Origin: Pomphorhynchus laevis
Lineage: Eukaryota > Acanthocephala > Palaeacanthocephala > Echinorhynchida > Pomphorhynchidae
NCBI GenBank assembly: GCA_012934845.2
Contig: WNNJ02000694.1
Coordinates: forward strand, 32,818-96,817
Direction: 5' to 3'
Length of the DNA: 64,000 bases
The notes beneath the pieces were generated by a model. The model did not search any database and had not been told where the DNA came from. It saw only the letters and a list, made by a program, of their open reading frames with translations. The position numbers and the translations under genes were made by a program. Positions 32,165 through 43,924 of this stretch are shown here, in pieces (position 1 is the first letter of the stretch; each line of letters begins with the position of its first letter).

Positions 32165-34310
32165 GAATTGATTATACTCAAATATGCCCTTACCTTGTTA
32201 ATGATATTTAAAATGCAATGTTCACGTTAGAATTGAGACGGCTGTTTGCCTCAAGCGGCCTTGGGAATTAGGGTTATCAGTAACCCTGATGAGCAACGGT
32301 CTGGTTAACGTCGATCTCGCTGCCCTTACGAACATTGACACAGCTTTTGCCAATTTTATTCCAAACATTGAGCGCACTGAGCTGACAATGTCGTTGTATA
32401 GTGAACGTCCTCTGTCGGCTTTTAGCTTAGAGATACGTTTTAGTCATGAATGTGCGCACTGACCAAGTCCCCCATTTGACGCAAGAACCACAGGGAAGAA
32501 ACCTGTTCTTTCAAATCGCGTTACGCGTTTATCGTATTTGGCGAGTTTCCTCGATTCGTGGTAGCGGAACAGGCTCTCCACAGAGCTGACGGAGTAGAAC
32601 GGAGCCAAATAGCTAAAAATGCGAATGTCAAGTATTGACCGCTCTGTCCTATCTCCGTATAAGCCGTAACATTCAATATCAGCTCTTGCGTTTTGATCTC
32701 TAGTCGTTGTCCTGTTTTCGAAAACGGTCTCGGGTGGGATTCGCTGAAGTTATGATTCAACTGCTACCGCAAAACAGGTAGAGCTAAGTTCTTTCGCAAA
32801 AAAATCACGAATGATATTGTGTCTTATCGTTGGAAGTCCACCAGCTTGGCAAGCTAGTGCATGACATGTAATGAATCGTTGGCCACATAGACAGAAAGCT
32901 GATGCATTGGGAGGGTGCCAACAATATCTGAATGCGAGTGCGTCCTAGAATCGATTTTTACTCAAGTGATTTTTTAGGTATTCTGACGATCGCGCAGATA
33001 ACTAGGTGAATGCTCCATTTACCGATGCAAAAGTTAAACACTTGTTACTGCCATCATCGCTGCAACACGTTATTTCGTTTTTCAGGCTTTCATCGGATTT
33101 TGTTCTCGCTAGCTTAATTTCGCGCGAAATTCGTGTCTCTCTGAGTAAAAGTTCGCACCCACAAGACTATCCAATAGCGGTCGAGACATCGAGTGGGACC
33201 ATCCGTATTCCGCTTCTGACCTTCTGGACGGTGATCGAATGCCAATAACTACAATTCCTACTGGTAAATATAACATTGCCTTAACATGGCAGTCGAGGGA
33301 AACACCAGTTAACGCTGGAATTAACTTTGAATTCAAGAATTAAAATAGGCGATCATAATTTCCCCTGGTTGAACTGTACGTACGTTGGACGAAAACTACT
33401 TGAATTGAATAGCTTGTGTCAGAGCAACAAAAGTCATGTGGGGATCTTCATAGTCTACTTTGATTAGATTGCTGAGCATATTGAGCTACTTGTCAACCTT
33501 CGCTCTGTTGAAGGAGTCAATGTAAGCTTTATCACCAATCGCGGAACCAAGAATTTCAGTACCACCTTTGCAACCTGGATGTTTGATTCAGCAAATATTG
33601 CAATAGCGTTGGACTTTTCGTGGGCGTACACCAGTAGTTTGCATTTATGTACATTGGGATGAAATTCATAGTCTGATCTAATTTTGCAAACGGTGTCTCA
33701 GACTAACTTGAGGTCTGGTGAAGAGCCGAAAAGGTTAGCGTCATCGGCAAACCATGATAAGTGACATTTGGAAAAATCCCTTTCAATCTTCGTATGAGTG
33801 GAATTGAGGATACAGCATAAGCGATAATAGATAGAGGGTCACTCTGCGTGAAGCCCTCCTTTGATAGTAGAACTTCTTGATCAATTGATAATGTCGCTGG
33901 ATCGTTGTAGATGTTATTTAGTACAGTTTATAGTGAAGGCACACAAACTTCACGCTTTTAAGGTTAAATCACGATTTGCACAATTGAAAGCGTTTATGGC
34001 GTCCAGTTGAAGAACTGCCAAATTAGGATTTTCGCTGAATAGAAGACCAACCGAATGAATAGCGGCTTCGACTCCACACCGTTGACCGGCGCACAATTGA
34101 TCACATTCTGCTACGGTTTGAAGGTCGGTACTGATTCTTTGAGCAAGAACCCTACTGATTATTCGCCTTAGAACTTCTACTACACTGATAGGTCTAATTC
34201 CAGGGTTATTGTCTATCACAGTCAATCGACAAGCAACGAACGTTTCCAAAGATTTTGACGATAGAACAGTTGTAATAATAAGTTGGTGAATCATAAAATC
34301 ATGTTTTAAT
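32165..34310 (-). mobile_element. RLE-family retroelement, copy F (divergent, decayed)
   Basis: Minus strand. 33950-34294 encodes SKSLETFVACRLTVIDNNPG, GIRPISVVEVLRRII, CAGQRCGVEAAIHSVG and LAVLQLDAINAFNCANR, the RT fingers and first catalytic Asp. 33480-33950 contains the later palm in broken frames. 32520-32760 (other register) holds the endonuclease-like ARADIECYGLYGDRTERSIL block. Truncated at 5'; many stops. A subfamily distinct from A and B (CAGQ..G instead of SGTSSG). Its 3' end lies next to the LINE-a tail at 32161. Confidence 0.7.
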
Positions 34311-35419
34311 TAGGTGTTCTTACCACGTTAACATATAGTTTAACTATTATATTCAAATATTTATTATGGATGAATGATTTGTGCTTCAATGATATAGTTC
34401 ATGAATTTTTAAAAATGTTTAAAACATGAGGGCACGACATTTTTCAGGATTAAAAGATAAGCCCGACATTTATAGTAATATAATTATAGTAATATAAAGC
34501 AAATTTTATTGATATTTTATTAATCAAAATGTTACGAGAGCTTTAAGGATACAGTGTTGATTGTATTAATGACATGTATTTGAGCTCGACTTTTTAGGAC
34601 GTCCCATTGACTACTTAACACAAAATTTCAATACGTAGCTTGTAAGTAGTTATAACAAAAGAATTCTTTATCCCACAATAATCTGGAATGTATGATATCT
34701 CTTTAAGTACCAAAATATGATTTAAAACGTTGAATAGATCGTTATAAGATCGTCGTTTAGATTGTTGTATAGATCGTTGTAAGATCGTCGTATAGATAGT
34801 TGTAAGAACGTTCTATAGATCGCTGTAAAGTCGTTATATAGATCGTTGTAAGATCGTCGTATAGATTGTATGTTACATTATTGTATATATTTGTAAGCAG
34901 TTATAACCAAGAATATTTAAATGTATTAACCAAGAATATTTAAATGTATTTTCCTCGGAGTAAAATACAACGAATTACGAAAAGCACAAGACGAGTTATT
35001 TGCTCTAAATGATAATCCTAGTATGTGGCTTACACTACCAGAAAGACCCGGTTTAATGTAACTAATACATCTCTAGTGGGTATTCTTGAATTAAAAGCGT
35101 CTCATCGTATTCACATTCCATAATAATCTGGAATGTATGATATCTCTCTAAGTACAAAAATATGATTTAAAATGTTGTATAGATCGTTGTAAGATAGTCG
35201 TTTAGATCGTTGTATAGATCGTTGTAAGATCGTCGTTTAGATAGTTGTAAGTTCGTTGTTGCAAGAGGTAGCAATTGTATGTTATATTATTGTATGTAGT
35301 TATAATTGTGTATTTTATCTCTTTAATTGATATGACATCTTGTGTGTTTAAGCTGTTAAAATTTTTGTATTAATGACTCCATATTCAAATCAGAACTTGA
35401 TTTATTGCGTCAGTAATAA
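34311..35419. repeat. Noncoding region with 23-bp tandem units and a longer direct repeat
   Basis: TAGATCGTTGTAAGATCGTC-type units of about 23 bp recur at 34735-34870 and 35165-35260. The preceding about 70 bp (AATAATCTGGAATGTATGAT onward) occurs at 34674 and again at 35120, giving a larger direct repeat of about 445 bp period. A TTATAACCAAGAATATTTAA word near 34900 resembles the 5' UTR start of LINE-a ORF1 (31390), so this may be a LINE 5' UTR relic. Confidence 0.55.
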
Positions 35420-35757
35420 ATCAAGCATCAATTAAGCATTAGTTTGTTCATTTACAGACATAGGAAAACATAATGCTTATTTATAAACAAACAAGTTGTT
35501 CTATGGATATCGGATAGGATTCCATTGATACGGACTGCAGCACTTCTTCCTCTCAAATACACAATAGTCCAATTGACAATTACTGAATTAAAACGATATT
35601 GTCCAAGTTTTTCTATAAGAACACGGTGCTCGACTGTATCAAATGTTTTAGAAACATCAGTATCAATACCCATATTAAATGATTCTGTCCAATCATGTCT
35701 AGCAATCAAAAATTGGAGCACGCTGATCAGCGTGCGCGAAATCCATGCTGGGCCGGA
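35420..35757 (-). mobile_element. LINE RT fragment (family undetermined)
   Basis: The minus frame 35452-35796 encodes DWTESFNMGIDTDVSKTFDT, VEHRVLIEKLGQYRFNSVIV and NWTIVYLRGRSAAVRING, the D.SKAFDtV.H..L..KL and YL.gR motifs of a Jockey/CR1-group RT. Differs from LINE-a (SAFDIVDHSILL). The fragment is cut at about 35758 by the tail of a LINE-a copy. Confidence 0.65.
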
Positions 35758-35758
35758 T

Positions 35759-37756
35759 AATAATACAAATTTATTTAATGTGGCAAATGCGTACAAGCTG
35801 TACGCTTACAAGTCCACAAACAAAAATGAAAAAGTCAAGCAGATAAATTGTTTAAATGGGATCGGATTTGTCGTTTGAAGCACGGGAGGGAAGTTGATTG
35901 GCGTATATGAATGGGCAGATAATTCCACGATAGAGGAGCAGCCACCAGGAAGGAGCGGAGTCCAAAGGAGGTAGAGTAGTTTGAGACATGTAAAAGAAGG
36001 GAATTACAGGAACGCAAAGAACAGTAAACAGAACGAGAATTATCAAGAAAAGGAAGGTTGAGAAATGAAGGGGCATGAAAAGTTACAAGGCGGAAAGCAA
36101 CGATAAGAAGACGAATTTGAACACGACAATAAATTGTAGGCAAATCGAGAGAAGCAAGATGGTAGGATGTATGATCAAAACGACGAAGACGGAGGAGAAT
36201 TCGGACGGCTGCGTTGATGATGCGTTGTAGGGGAAGAAGAGTAGATTTAGGTGAGTTGGAAAATAGACTAAGACAATAATCGAGTCTAGAAAAAAGGAGA
36301 GAAGATATGAGTGTCATACAAGAAAGGAAATCGATCAATCTACGAACTTGAAGGAGGTTGCGGAGTATCAAGGTAGATGAGCGTACTTTATCTCTAATGA
36401 AAGGTTTAAGTGAAAGTGGGTTGTCAAAATGGAAGCCTAGGAAAACGAGATTATCAACGGTAGGAAGAATTGTAGAATTTAATGATAGAGATGGAGGTTC
36501 TACGCCAAAGCGTCGAGGAAGGATCCACATTATTTTTTATTTATTAGGATTTAGAGAAAGACGAAAAGCAGGTGCGTGAGCATAGATGATAATGTCATCA
36601 GCATATTGCATAACATGAAAATTAAATGTATGAGAAATAGAAGACAAATCATCGAGAAAAAGAGAGAAAATCATAGGGCCTAATACGGAGCCTTGTGGAA
36701 CATCGGACGGGATGGACGAAGGATGGGAAAGAGAAGAGTTAGAATAGACGCTAAATGTACGGTTCGATAGATATGAAGAAAACCAAGCCACAGTGTGTAA
36801 AGAGAAGCCATAATCATGGCGAAGACGATGCAGAAGAATCGAGTGATCGACGATGTTAAAAGCAGATGATAGACCAAGAGAAACTATGACACTACATAAT
36901 TATCGATTGCGCGAGATGATTAAGTCGTTATAAACTTTAAGACAGACAATTTCAGTAGAGTGATTAGAACGTAAAGCAGCTTGAAAGGGAGGAAAAAAGT
37001 TAGAGGAAAATAGATATGCATTAACTTGCTTGAGAACAAGACGCTCGAGGAGTTTGAGAGGGTTGGGAGAAGTGAAATAGGACGGTACGAAGATGGTAGT
37101 GAAGGCCGAAAGATTGCTTTTTGATGAGAGGACGAACAGTGACGCATTTCCAGATGAAAGGAAATGTACAGCTACGGATGGACAAGTTGAACAATGTGGT
37201 TAGGAAGGGTAAGATAGAGGAGCAGATATTTTTAAGCAAGTGAGGGGGAATCGGGTCAGAAGGAGAGGTTTTATTAGGTAATGACAGCAGAACCGAAGCA
37301 ACTTCATCAGACGAAACGGAAAGAAGGTGAAATAGTTCTGGGAGGAAAGTATTTTAAGAAAAGTGTGGGTACAAGGGGGCTATGGGAAGTAGGGAAAGTA
37401 AATTAGATAGCCTAGTTTGTAGATACGAAGAAAATTCATCAGGATTTATATTACAAACGGTAGATGATCGTGAAAGAATTGAGTTTAAGATTTTCCAGTG
37501 ATATTTAGAGTTGGAAGACGACTCGAGTTGATTTCGCCAAAAGAGAGTACGTTTAGTTCGCATAAGAATGAGATGGGAACGGCGGAGAGAAAGATGGAAA
37601 GCACGGAGATTTAGAGTGAGTGAGTTTGGAGAACGTTTAAGAAAGCGATTAAACACACGAAAAGAGTGACGGAGCTGATGCTTAGAAAGACTACAATTTG
37701 AATCGAACCAGGGAGCATGACACGACCGCTGAAAACGTCGTGGTCGAATAGGCAGA
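35759..37756 (-). mobile_element. LINE-a copy, 5'-truncated
   Basis: Runs from a truncation point in the endonuclease-RT linker (37756) to the TAATAATAC tail at 35759. Pieces: 37354-37656 linker (LKRSPNSLTLNLRAFH), 37021-37239, 36537-36877 RT palm (QYADDIIIYAHAP), and 35835-36530 (231 aa, intact) the C-terminal region to the stop. Frameshifts separate the first parts; about 40 bases of RT appear deleted near 36545 relative to the copy at 4182. 3' hairpin at 35789-35805. Confidence 0.9.
35835..36530 (-). CDS. LINE-a ORF2 C-terminal fragment
   Basis: 231 aa starting at MWILPRRFGVEPP and ending HLNNLSA, nearly the same as the frame ending at 5090. Contains SRLDYCLSLFSNSPKS and LQRIINAAVRILL. 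No catalytic residues in this frame; part of a truncated LINE copy. Confidence 0.85.
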   Translation of the reverse strand: MWILPRRFGVEPPSLSLNSTILPTVDNLVFLGFHFDNPLSLKPFIRDKVRSSTLILRNLLQVRRLIDFLSCMTLISSLLFSRLDYCLSLFSNSPKSTLLPLQRIINAAVRILLRLRRFDHTSYHLASLDLPTIYCRVQIRLLIVAFRLVTFHAPSFLNLPFLDNSRSVYCSLRSCNSLLLHVSNYSTSFGLRSFLVAAPLSWNYLPIHIRQSTSLPCFKRQIRSHLNNLSA

Positions 37757-37763
37757 AGGTTAT

Positions 37764-37797
37764 TATGACATAACTTAATATATTAAGTTATGTCATA
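37764..37797. repeat. Perfect 34-bp palindrome
   Basis: Centre between 37780 and 37781; no loop. Left arm TATGACATAACTTAATA. A partial third copy of the arm follows at about 37816-37836. Located 8 bases beyond the 5' truncation point of a LINE-a copy, so it may be a fold-back scar or small inverted-repeat element. Confidence 0.9.
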
Positions 37798-38239
37798 TTA
37801 TATTATGTTATATAGTCATAACATATTAAGTTATGTTAAATTGATTAAGCAAGTTGTCAGTCAATGAATGTAGGTTTGATCGGCGAGCGCAGAGATTCGA
37901 TCTGCATAGATTGAATTGATCTGCAATGTTAGTATTTATATTCAAGATAATCTTTTTAACCCAAAAATATCCACATTGTATCTGATCTTTCCCAATAAAA
38001 TACCCAGCAACTGTTGCGTTCGTGCAACCCGACAAACGAAAACAACAGCTCTTTTCTACATCATAATATCTCAGCAACTCTGAGCTATGCTCGTAACGTT
38101 GCCTACATAATAATATCAGATAACTGAGTCTGCGTATTATATAAAATTATATTATATATTATATAATCTATAATTTAATACAATTTATATTTATATCAAG
38201 TTAAGATTTAAAATTGAAATTTAAAATAAAAGTCAACTT
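37798..38239. other. Noncoding gap
   Basis: An 83-codon minus-strand frame (37826-38077) has no recognisable motif. Otherwise AT-rich. Confidence 0.35.
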
Positions 38240-38600
38240 TTATGAATTGATTAAAAAATACTATACGATGTATCATAATAAGGATTAAAGGTCATCAGGA
38301 GGAGCTGCTATGTTATCAGGTTTCAACCCCCTATTTTTCACTGAATCAGTTAAAAAATACATAGCCGTGGTCAATGACTAAGCACAAATTTTGTGCTTTC
38401 CACAAAAGTCGTAAATGTCGAAGTAAAATAAAAGTCAATTTTTATGAATAGACTAATAAATAACAGACGATGTATTAGAATAATGATTAGAGGTCATCAG
38501 GAGGAGCTGCTATGTTATCAGGTTTCTGGCACTATTCTTTGACCCAACATAGTAGCCGGGCTAACGAACTCACTCGTGTAGACGAGTTACGACAAGAACT
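38240..38600 (-). mobile_element. Two tandem PLE 3' termini
   Basis: Two copies of the PLE terminal segment in direct order (from about 38240 and about 38425), each beginning, in plus-strand reading, with AAAATAAAAGTCAA and TTTTATGAAT, then a GACGATGTAT-type word, the ATAATNAGGATTA word and the structured module (38291-38380 and 38493-38600). No coding sequence lies between them. Minus orientation. Confidence 0.65.
38493..38600 (-). ncRNA. PLE terminal structured module, copy 3
   Basis: The conserved stem (CTGCTATGTT with AACATAGTAG, one G-T) is kept. The inner hairpin is ACTCGT/ACGAGT here, wholly different in sequence from the AAATACAT/ATGTATTT stem of the 44-kb copy but in the same place, which supports a selected structure. 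The outer TCATCAGGAGG block is present. The copy at 38291-38380 keeps the conserved stem less well. Confidence 0.5.
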
Positions 38601-38789
38601 TATATTTTATTAAGCATTGAAACAAACCTCTTTCAATGTGAATTTTGAATTACAAAGTTACAATGTTTGGTACATATTTCCAGTATCTCAATGCTTTGAA
38701 CTCTAGCATGTAAAACGAAGTAAAAATATCCTCACGTCTATCGATAAAATACAAGCGTTTTATTTTAACGTTCATAGAGCAAAGACTGA

Positions 38790-39080
38790 TACATGTATAA
38801 AAAAGATTTATTTTTATGTGGCAAATGCGTGTCGGCGCACGCTTACATGATCACGAAGGTGGGTATGGAGGCAGTATTTGAATGTAATAAAGGAGGGAGC
38901 GCGGCGGACTTCGAGAGGGAGCTGATTCTATGCAAGTGAGGCGGCGACGAGGAAGAATTTGAGACCATAGTTGTTAGAATAATTGGGAACGTTAAGTAAG
39001 AGGGAATTACGGGAACGCAGCGATAGAGAGGTGGGGCGAGTGTTGTCAAAGAAAGGTTGATGAAAGATGGAGAGCCTACA
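38790..39080 (-). mobile_element. LINE-a related 3' fragment (divergent subfamily)
   Basis: The minus strand reads LRSRNSLLLNVPNYSNN-type residues (frame 38843-39049 and neighbours), homologous to the LRSCNSLLLHVPNYSTSFG block of LINE-a, and ends with the 3' hairpin at 38827-38842 (GCGTGT/GCACGC) and a GCCACATAAAAATAAA-type end. Higher G+C than other copies. Confidence 0.7.
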
Positions 39081-39619
39081 TACCCACCATTTAAATATAT
39101 TATATTATAAAATAATATGAAAAATATAAAAATTATATATTATTAATTATATAAAGGAAAAGCGTAAGGGGAACGCTCTTTCCCTAAAGGAAAGAGCGTT
39201 CCAGTGTTATATATTTGATTGTGCTGTGGAAAAATCGGTGTTGAGATCAAACTTAATTTTAGTAAGTTGATTGTTGATTTGTTGATTTATTATTTTTGAA
39301 CAAATACAAAAAAGGATTGACAGAGATAAACATAGTTCTGCGAAACTTTATATTTTTTAATTAAATTTATGAAATTTATTTTAAATGAATTTAATTATAA
39401 AATAAATCATATCAGCACCTGTAAATCCGATCAGCTAACGGAGTCTACGTATTTTCTGTCATTTATAAATTGAAAAATAATGATAAATAAAATTTAAATA
39501 ATTAATAATTAAATAATAATAAATAATAATTAATTAATTATTTATTACTTAATTAATTAAGTAATAAATAATTTTTTAAAAGGATTGCATATTAATTATA
39601 TCAAGTTAAAATTTATAAT
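39081..39619. other. AT-rich gap with a perfect hairpin
   Basis: 39170-39183 and 39189-39202 are perfect 14-bp inverted arms (GGAACGCTCTTTCC) with loop CTAAA. The rest is A/T-rich with TTAATTAATTA palindromes near 39520-39560. No gene. Confidence 0.6.
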
Positions 39620-40835
39620 TGGAATTTATTATAAAAATCAATTTTTATGAATTGACTAATAAATAACAGACGATGTATCATAATAAGGATTAGATGTCAG
39701 CAGGAGGAACTGATATGCTTTCATGTTTCGGTCACTATTGCTATTCATCGAATCAACATAGCAGCGGAGTTAAATACTCGCAAATGACTTATTTCCTCCG
39801 ATGAAATTTGATTATTTAATCAAAGCATATTGTTTATTATCCATCCATAAAGATTTTATTCTTGTATATTGTATTTTATTTATTGATTTTATTCTTTATA
39901 TTGTGCTGTTTAATATATTTTACTATTTTCTGTTTTATGTTATTTTTATAGTAACCTCATTTAACATTTATAATTTCATTATATAGTATCTTATTCTAAT
40001 ACAAAGTATATTATTTATTATTCATCCATAAAAATTTTACGCTGATTATTTTAAATTTATTCTTTATATTATTGTGTTGATTTATATATTTAACTATTTT
40101 CTGTTTAATTTTAATTTTATAGTAACCTAGTTTAAAATATGCATCTATTAAATTATTTAAATGATTTTTAAGAAAACCAATATCGTTACAAATTGTTGCA
40201 ATTTTTAAAATTTCATTATTTAATGTATTATATTTTATATTATATGGTATGCATGAATGCTCATGCAAAAATATGTTTCTTGTAAATTTAAATATGTCAT
40301 CTTTACGATATAAATTAATAGTAGTTTTAGTTAATGTTAATTTAATGTTCATATCTAGATATACATTTTCTTTATCATTAATATTGGTTTTGTTAAGAAT
40401 AAGGCTTTCTGGATAAATTTGTTCACTATTTGAATAAAATTTGTTAGAATTAAATACACATATATCATCAATATATCGAAACATTTCATATCTTTATATA
40501 ATTTAGATTTAGTTTTTACACAGTTATGAACAAATTCATATTTTATATACAAATTTGAATATAAAATATATGAATATTATATTTTAAACATATTCTGCCT
40601 AAGAGTTTAAATTTATTTTTTATATTATTGTGTTGATTTATATATTTTACTATTTTTTGATTGATGCTATTTTTATAGTAACCTAGTTTAAAATATGCAT
40701 CTATTAAATTATTTAAATGATTTTTAAGAAAACCAATATCGTTACAAATTGTTGCAATTTTTAAAATTTCATTATTTAATGTATTATATTTTATATTAAA
40801 TCGTATGCATGAATGTTCATGCAAAAATATTTGAT
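39620..40835 (-). mobile_element. Tandem series of truncated PLE copies
   Basis: Minus strand. Three partial copies lie head to tail: 40835 to about 40570 (FLHEHSCIRFNIKYNTLNNE to INQHNNIKNKFKLL), 40552-40011 (EFVHNCVKTKSKLYKDM, MFRYIDDICVFNSN, to KFLWMNNK) and a remnant at about 39970-39840 (the C-terminal KIVKYI end), followed by the terminal module at 39694-39808. RT catalytic YIDD survives in the middle copy only. Each is 5'-truncated and broken. Confidence 0.75.
39694..39808 (-). ncRNA. PLE terminal structured module, copy 4
   Basis: The outer helix is clearest here: TCATCGGAGGAA pairs with TTCCTCCTGCTGA with little mismatch. The inner AAATA/TATTT stem and GAAAC block are present; the CTGCTATG stem is weakened (one strand reads GATATGC in the plus-strand sense). 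Confidence 0.45.
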
Positions 40836-41345
40836 CCATGTCTTTAAACTCTCTCTCGCAGTAAGCAAGTTAGATAGCAATGAACGGTCTTGTCTAAATC
40901 CGTGTTGAGAATAAGTAAGAATGCTGTTAAAGTTTAGATACCCGAGTAGCCTTTTGGCAATACTTCGTTCTAGTAATTTAGAGAACACTGGTCAAACTTA
41001 TAGGGCGAAAATCTTAACAAGAAGTCGCTGGCTGTATTTTAGGGATTGGCACAACAATAGAAGACTTCCATATTGTAGGAATCCACGAATTAATCAGGCT
41101 GAATGAAAGTATATGAGCTAAAACACTACTTACGGCAGGTCCAACCGCATTAATTAGGAAAGGTGAAATATCATCTGGACCAGAAGAGCCAAATCGGTCA
41201 AGCCTAGTGATTAGGCGCAATACTTCAGATGTACTGATTGACTTAACGAGATTTTGAGTAATATTGTAAATGAGATACCATTTCTGAGAAGACATATTTC
41301 TGGCTTCTCCGAATGCATTCATTTGTTGCAACGTTTTGCTTCTGG
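40836..41345 (-). mobile_element. LINE RT fragment (fingers region)
   Basis: Minus frame 41014-41331: SSGPDDISPFLINAV, SWIPTIWKSSIVVPIPK. Frame 40791-40988: FSKLLERSIAKRLLGYL, YSQHGFRQDRSLLSNLL. These are the GPDgip...lK, P..WK.a.v.PI.K, lskllEriv and QhGFr.gRS motifs of Jockey/CR1-group RTs. The NYRPISL block between them is lost in a frame break near 41000. The fragment ends where the PLE series begins. Confidence 0.75.
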
Positions 41346-43823
41346 ATTCATAAGGAGGGCTTTATCATCCCATATAAATACATGTCTATATAGTATAATA
41401 TTTATTTAATATAAATATTAAATATTAATATTATCATAAAAAATATTATGCCATAATTTTCTTGAAGTGTCAAACTGTAAAGATTGATGTTTAAGGCATA
41501 ATCTATTCTCTTTTAATTTTTAGTCATCTCATCTTAACATCCGTTTCATATTTCTAATGAAATTAATTTAATAATTATATTTTTTAGCGTTTTTTTTAAG
41601 AAAAAATTTGGTACTACAAACCGATGCCTATTGTGAAATGGGCAAATGACTTGTGGTTTCCAAATAGTCACCTAATTTGCTCGTAAATGGCTTATGAATG
41701 CAGCTGCATCAATTTTCTATTGATCCGAATGTATTTGTTCCAGCCTTAATTTATATAATACACGAAAAGAACAAAGGATAATTTTACTTATTAATTTCGT
41801 ATTTCCTTATCAGTCTATTAGAAAGTTCGAATAAATATGGATTGGAAGGGAACTGTTGATTATCAAAACAATTTTTCTTAAATATCCTATATTTTAGTAG
41901 ATATTTTTATAGTAAAATTGATAGTGAAATAACAAAATGAAAAATATAACAGAAATGTCTTTATTTATTATAAATTTATTAAAATTATACAACAGATTTG
42001 AATATAAACCAAAACACGAAAGGATTAATTGGTCTGCCGAATACTTTATTTAAACTGTAACGAAGCTTATAGAGGGCGAACATCTTCATGGTTGGATAAG
42101 TGGATTTCAAAAACCTTAGTATAACGTTATTTCATTGTTTTCGTTTTAGAAACAATGAAGGACAAGCATTTAACCAATTTACCACTTGGTTCAATACTTT
42201 TAATTTTGTTTACTGACAATGTCGGTAGCTGCTGATAAAACTCGAAATTTCAATTTGAATTAAATAATCTTTGATTGTTCCTCCTTCGATAAACAGCTGA
42301 AGATGGACCAGTTACACAAAATTACAACTGATTGCCAAAATGAAGATTTCGTTTTGAATGATACTGCATTCAAAACGATAAAATAAAATTTTAGAATAAA
42401 ATTGAAAATCTGCGTTTTTAGTTGCACAAAGTTACAACAGATTGCTCATATTTGTGTTCAATTGTTCAATCCTTCATAATTGAAGGATTTTATTATTCTT
42501 TTTATTCCTTTATTAAATAATCAATAACTAAATTTTTGTATTCAAAATAGTAGAATAATTTTAAACAAAATATGAATTTTAATCCTTTTATAATTCGCCC
42601 TTTTTTATTCTCTTTGATTTTTAATTTTGATTTTTGTTTCCATTAAATTCTTTTGCTTTATAATTAATTTGTATTAATTTATTTTGTTTTTATCCTTAGA
42701 ATTGAATTGTCGAAGTTATTTCATTCTATTTTACTTTCAATTGGTTAGACGAACAATTTTTAATCTACACGTCCGTTGTTGTAGGACAACGAATAAGTAT
42801 TTTTAATGAACACTAAATAAAGAAATAGCTGTTGAAAAGCAGTACGTCTGTATAAATAACGAGCATTTATTGAATATGCAGTCTGCAATCCTATATTTAT
42901 TTCACTTAAGATGTCACCAGGTGCTGACTAAAATTCGAATTTTGTAATTTACGTTTAATCAGTTGTTACAAGTTCTTGATGAATAATTCAACATGGATAT
43001 ATGGATTAAACAGTATATTCGTTCATCTTAGTCAACAGCGCGATCGAAATTATTTTATTTGAAAAGGCTGGGATTCCTTTAAATGCGTAAGGGATCAACA
43101 CATAAAATATAATTTTATTATAAATTTTAATTAATTTATTAATTAAAATTAATAATTAATTAAATTAATAATTAATAAATTAATTAATTTATTATAAATT
43201 TTAATATAATTTAAATTTCAGTTAATCTGTAAGGATCCCAGCAATAATCGATCTGAAATTACGATATTAATGCGATCATTTAATATAAATAAAACTGTAA
43301 ATACTTTCAATTTATCTAATGTCCCTATTTTCATTTATCTTATAAATGCTAAACAACTTTTCGATGTCTCTGGATTTAAAACTGTTATATTGCACTGTTC
43401 GGCCATACGAGTTAATTCAGGCTTCTGGTGCTGTAATTCAGTACCTGCATTTGAAGAAAAATTTATTATCATAATGAAAATAAATGAAAGAATACCCTTG
43501 AAGCACATGAAATCAACGAAATCCTCTACTGATGGAGTAAAATCAAACACAGTCTGAAATACAGGATGGGTGGATTTTTTTGATCTTTTCGTTCTAAATG
43601 CAATAAAACTAGTAATTCAAGAATTCAAATTGCAAATTAATTTTATCAAATCAAACATTTAAATATAAATATTTAAATTAATATAAATTAAATCAGCTAA
43701 CTGAGTCTACGTATTGTTATATAATTATAAAATAAACAAAACATAATAATGCTAAATCAAAATTTAATAATTAAATAATAAAATTAATAATTGTTTTTAG
43801 ATTTTCTATAATTTAAATCAAGT

Positions 43824-43849
<26 letters not shown>
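41346..43849. other. Noncoding AT-rich region with several snap-back hairpins
   Basis: No supported gene. Frames at 43270-43557 on both strands overlap the same sequence and show no motif. Perfect inverted repeats: 42131-42140/42150-42159, 42350-42360/42367-42377 (CGTTTTGAATG arms) and a 9-bp pair around 42470-42492. A TTAATTAATTA-rich palindromic tract lies at 43120-43210. Confidence 0.45.
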
Positions 43850-43854
<5 letters not shown>

Positions 43855-43924
43855 ATTTAAAATAAACGTCATTTTTATGAATTGACTAATAAATAACAGA
43901 CGTTGTATCAGAATAAGAATTAGA

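Noticed and set aside
43270-43557. 95-codon frame (+) and its 71-codon shadow (-)
   Set aside because: No motif, both strands open, composition as expected for AT-rich DNA; no evidence for either being real.
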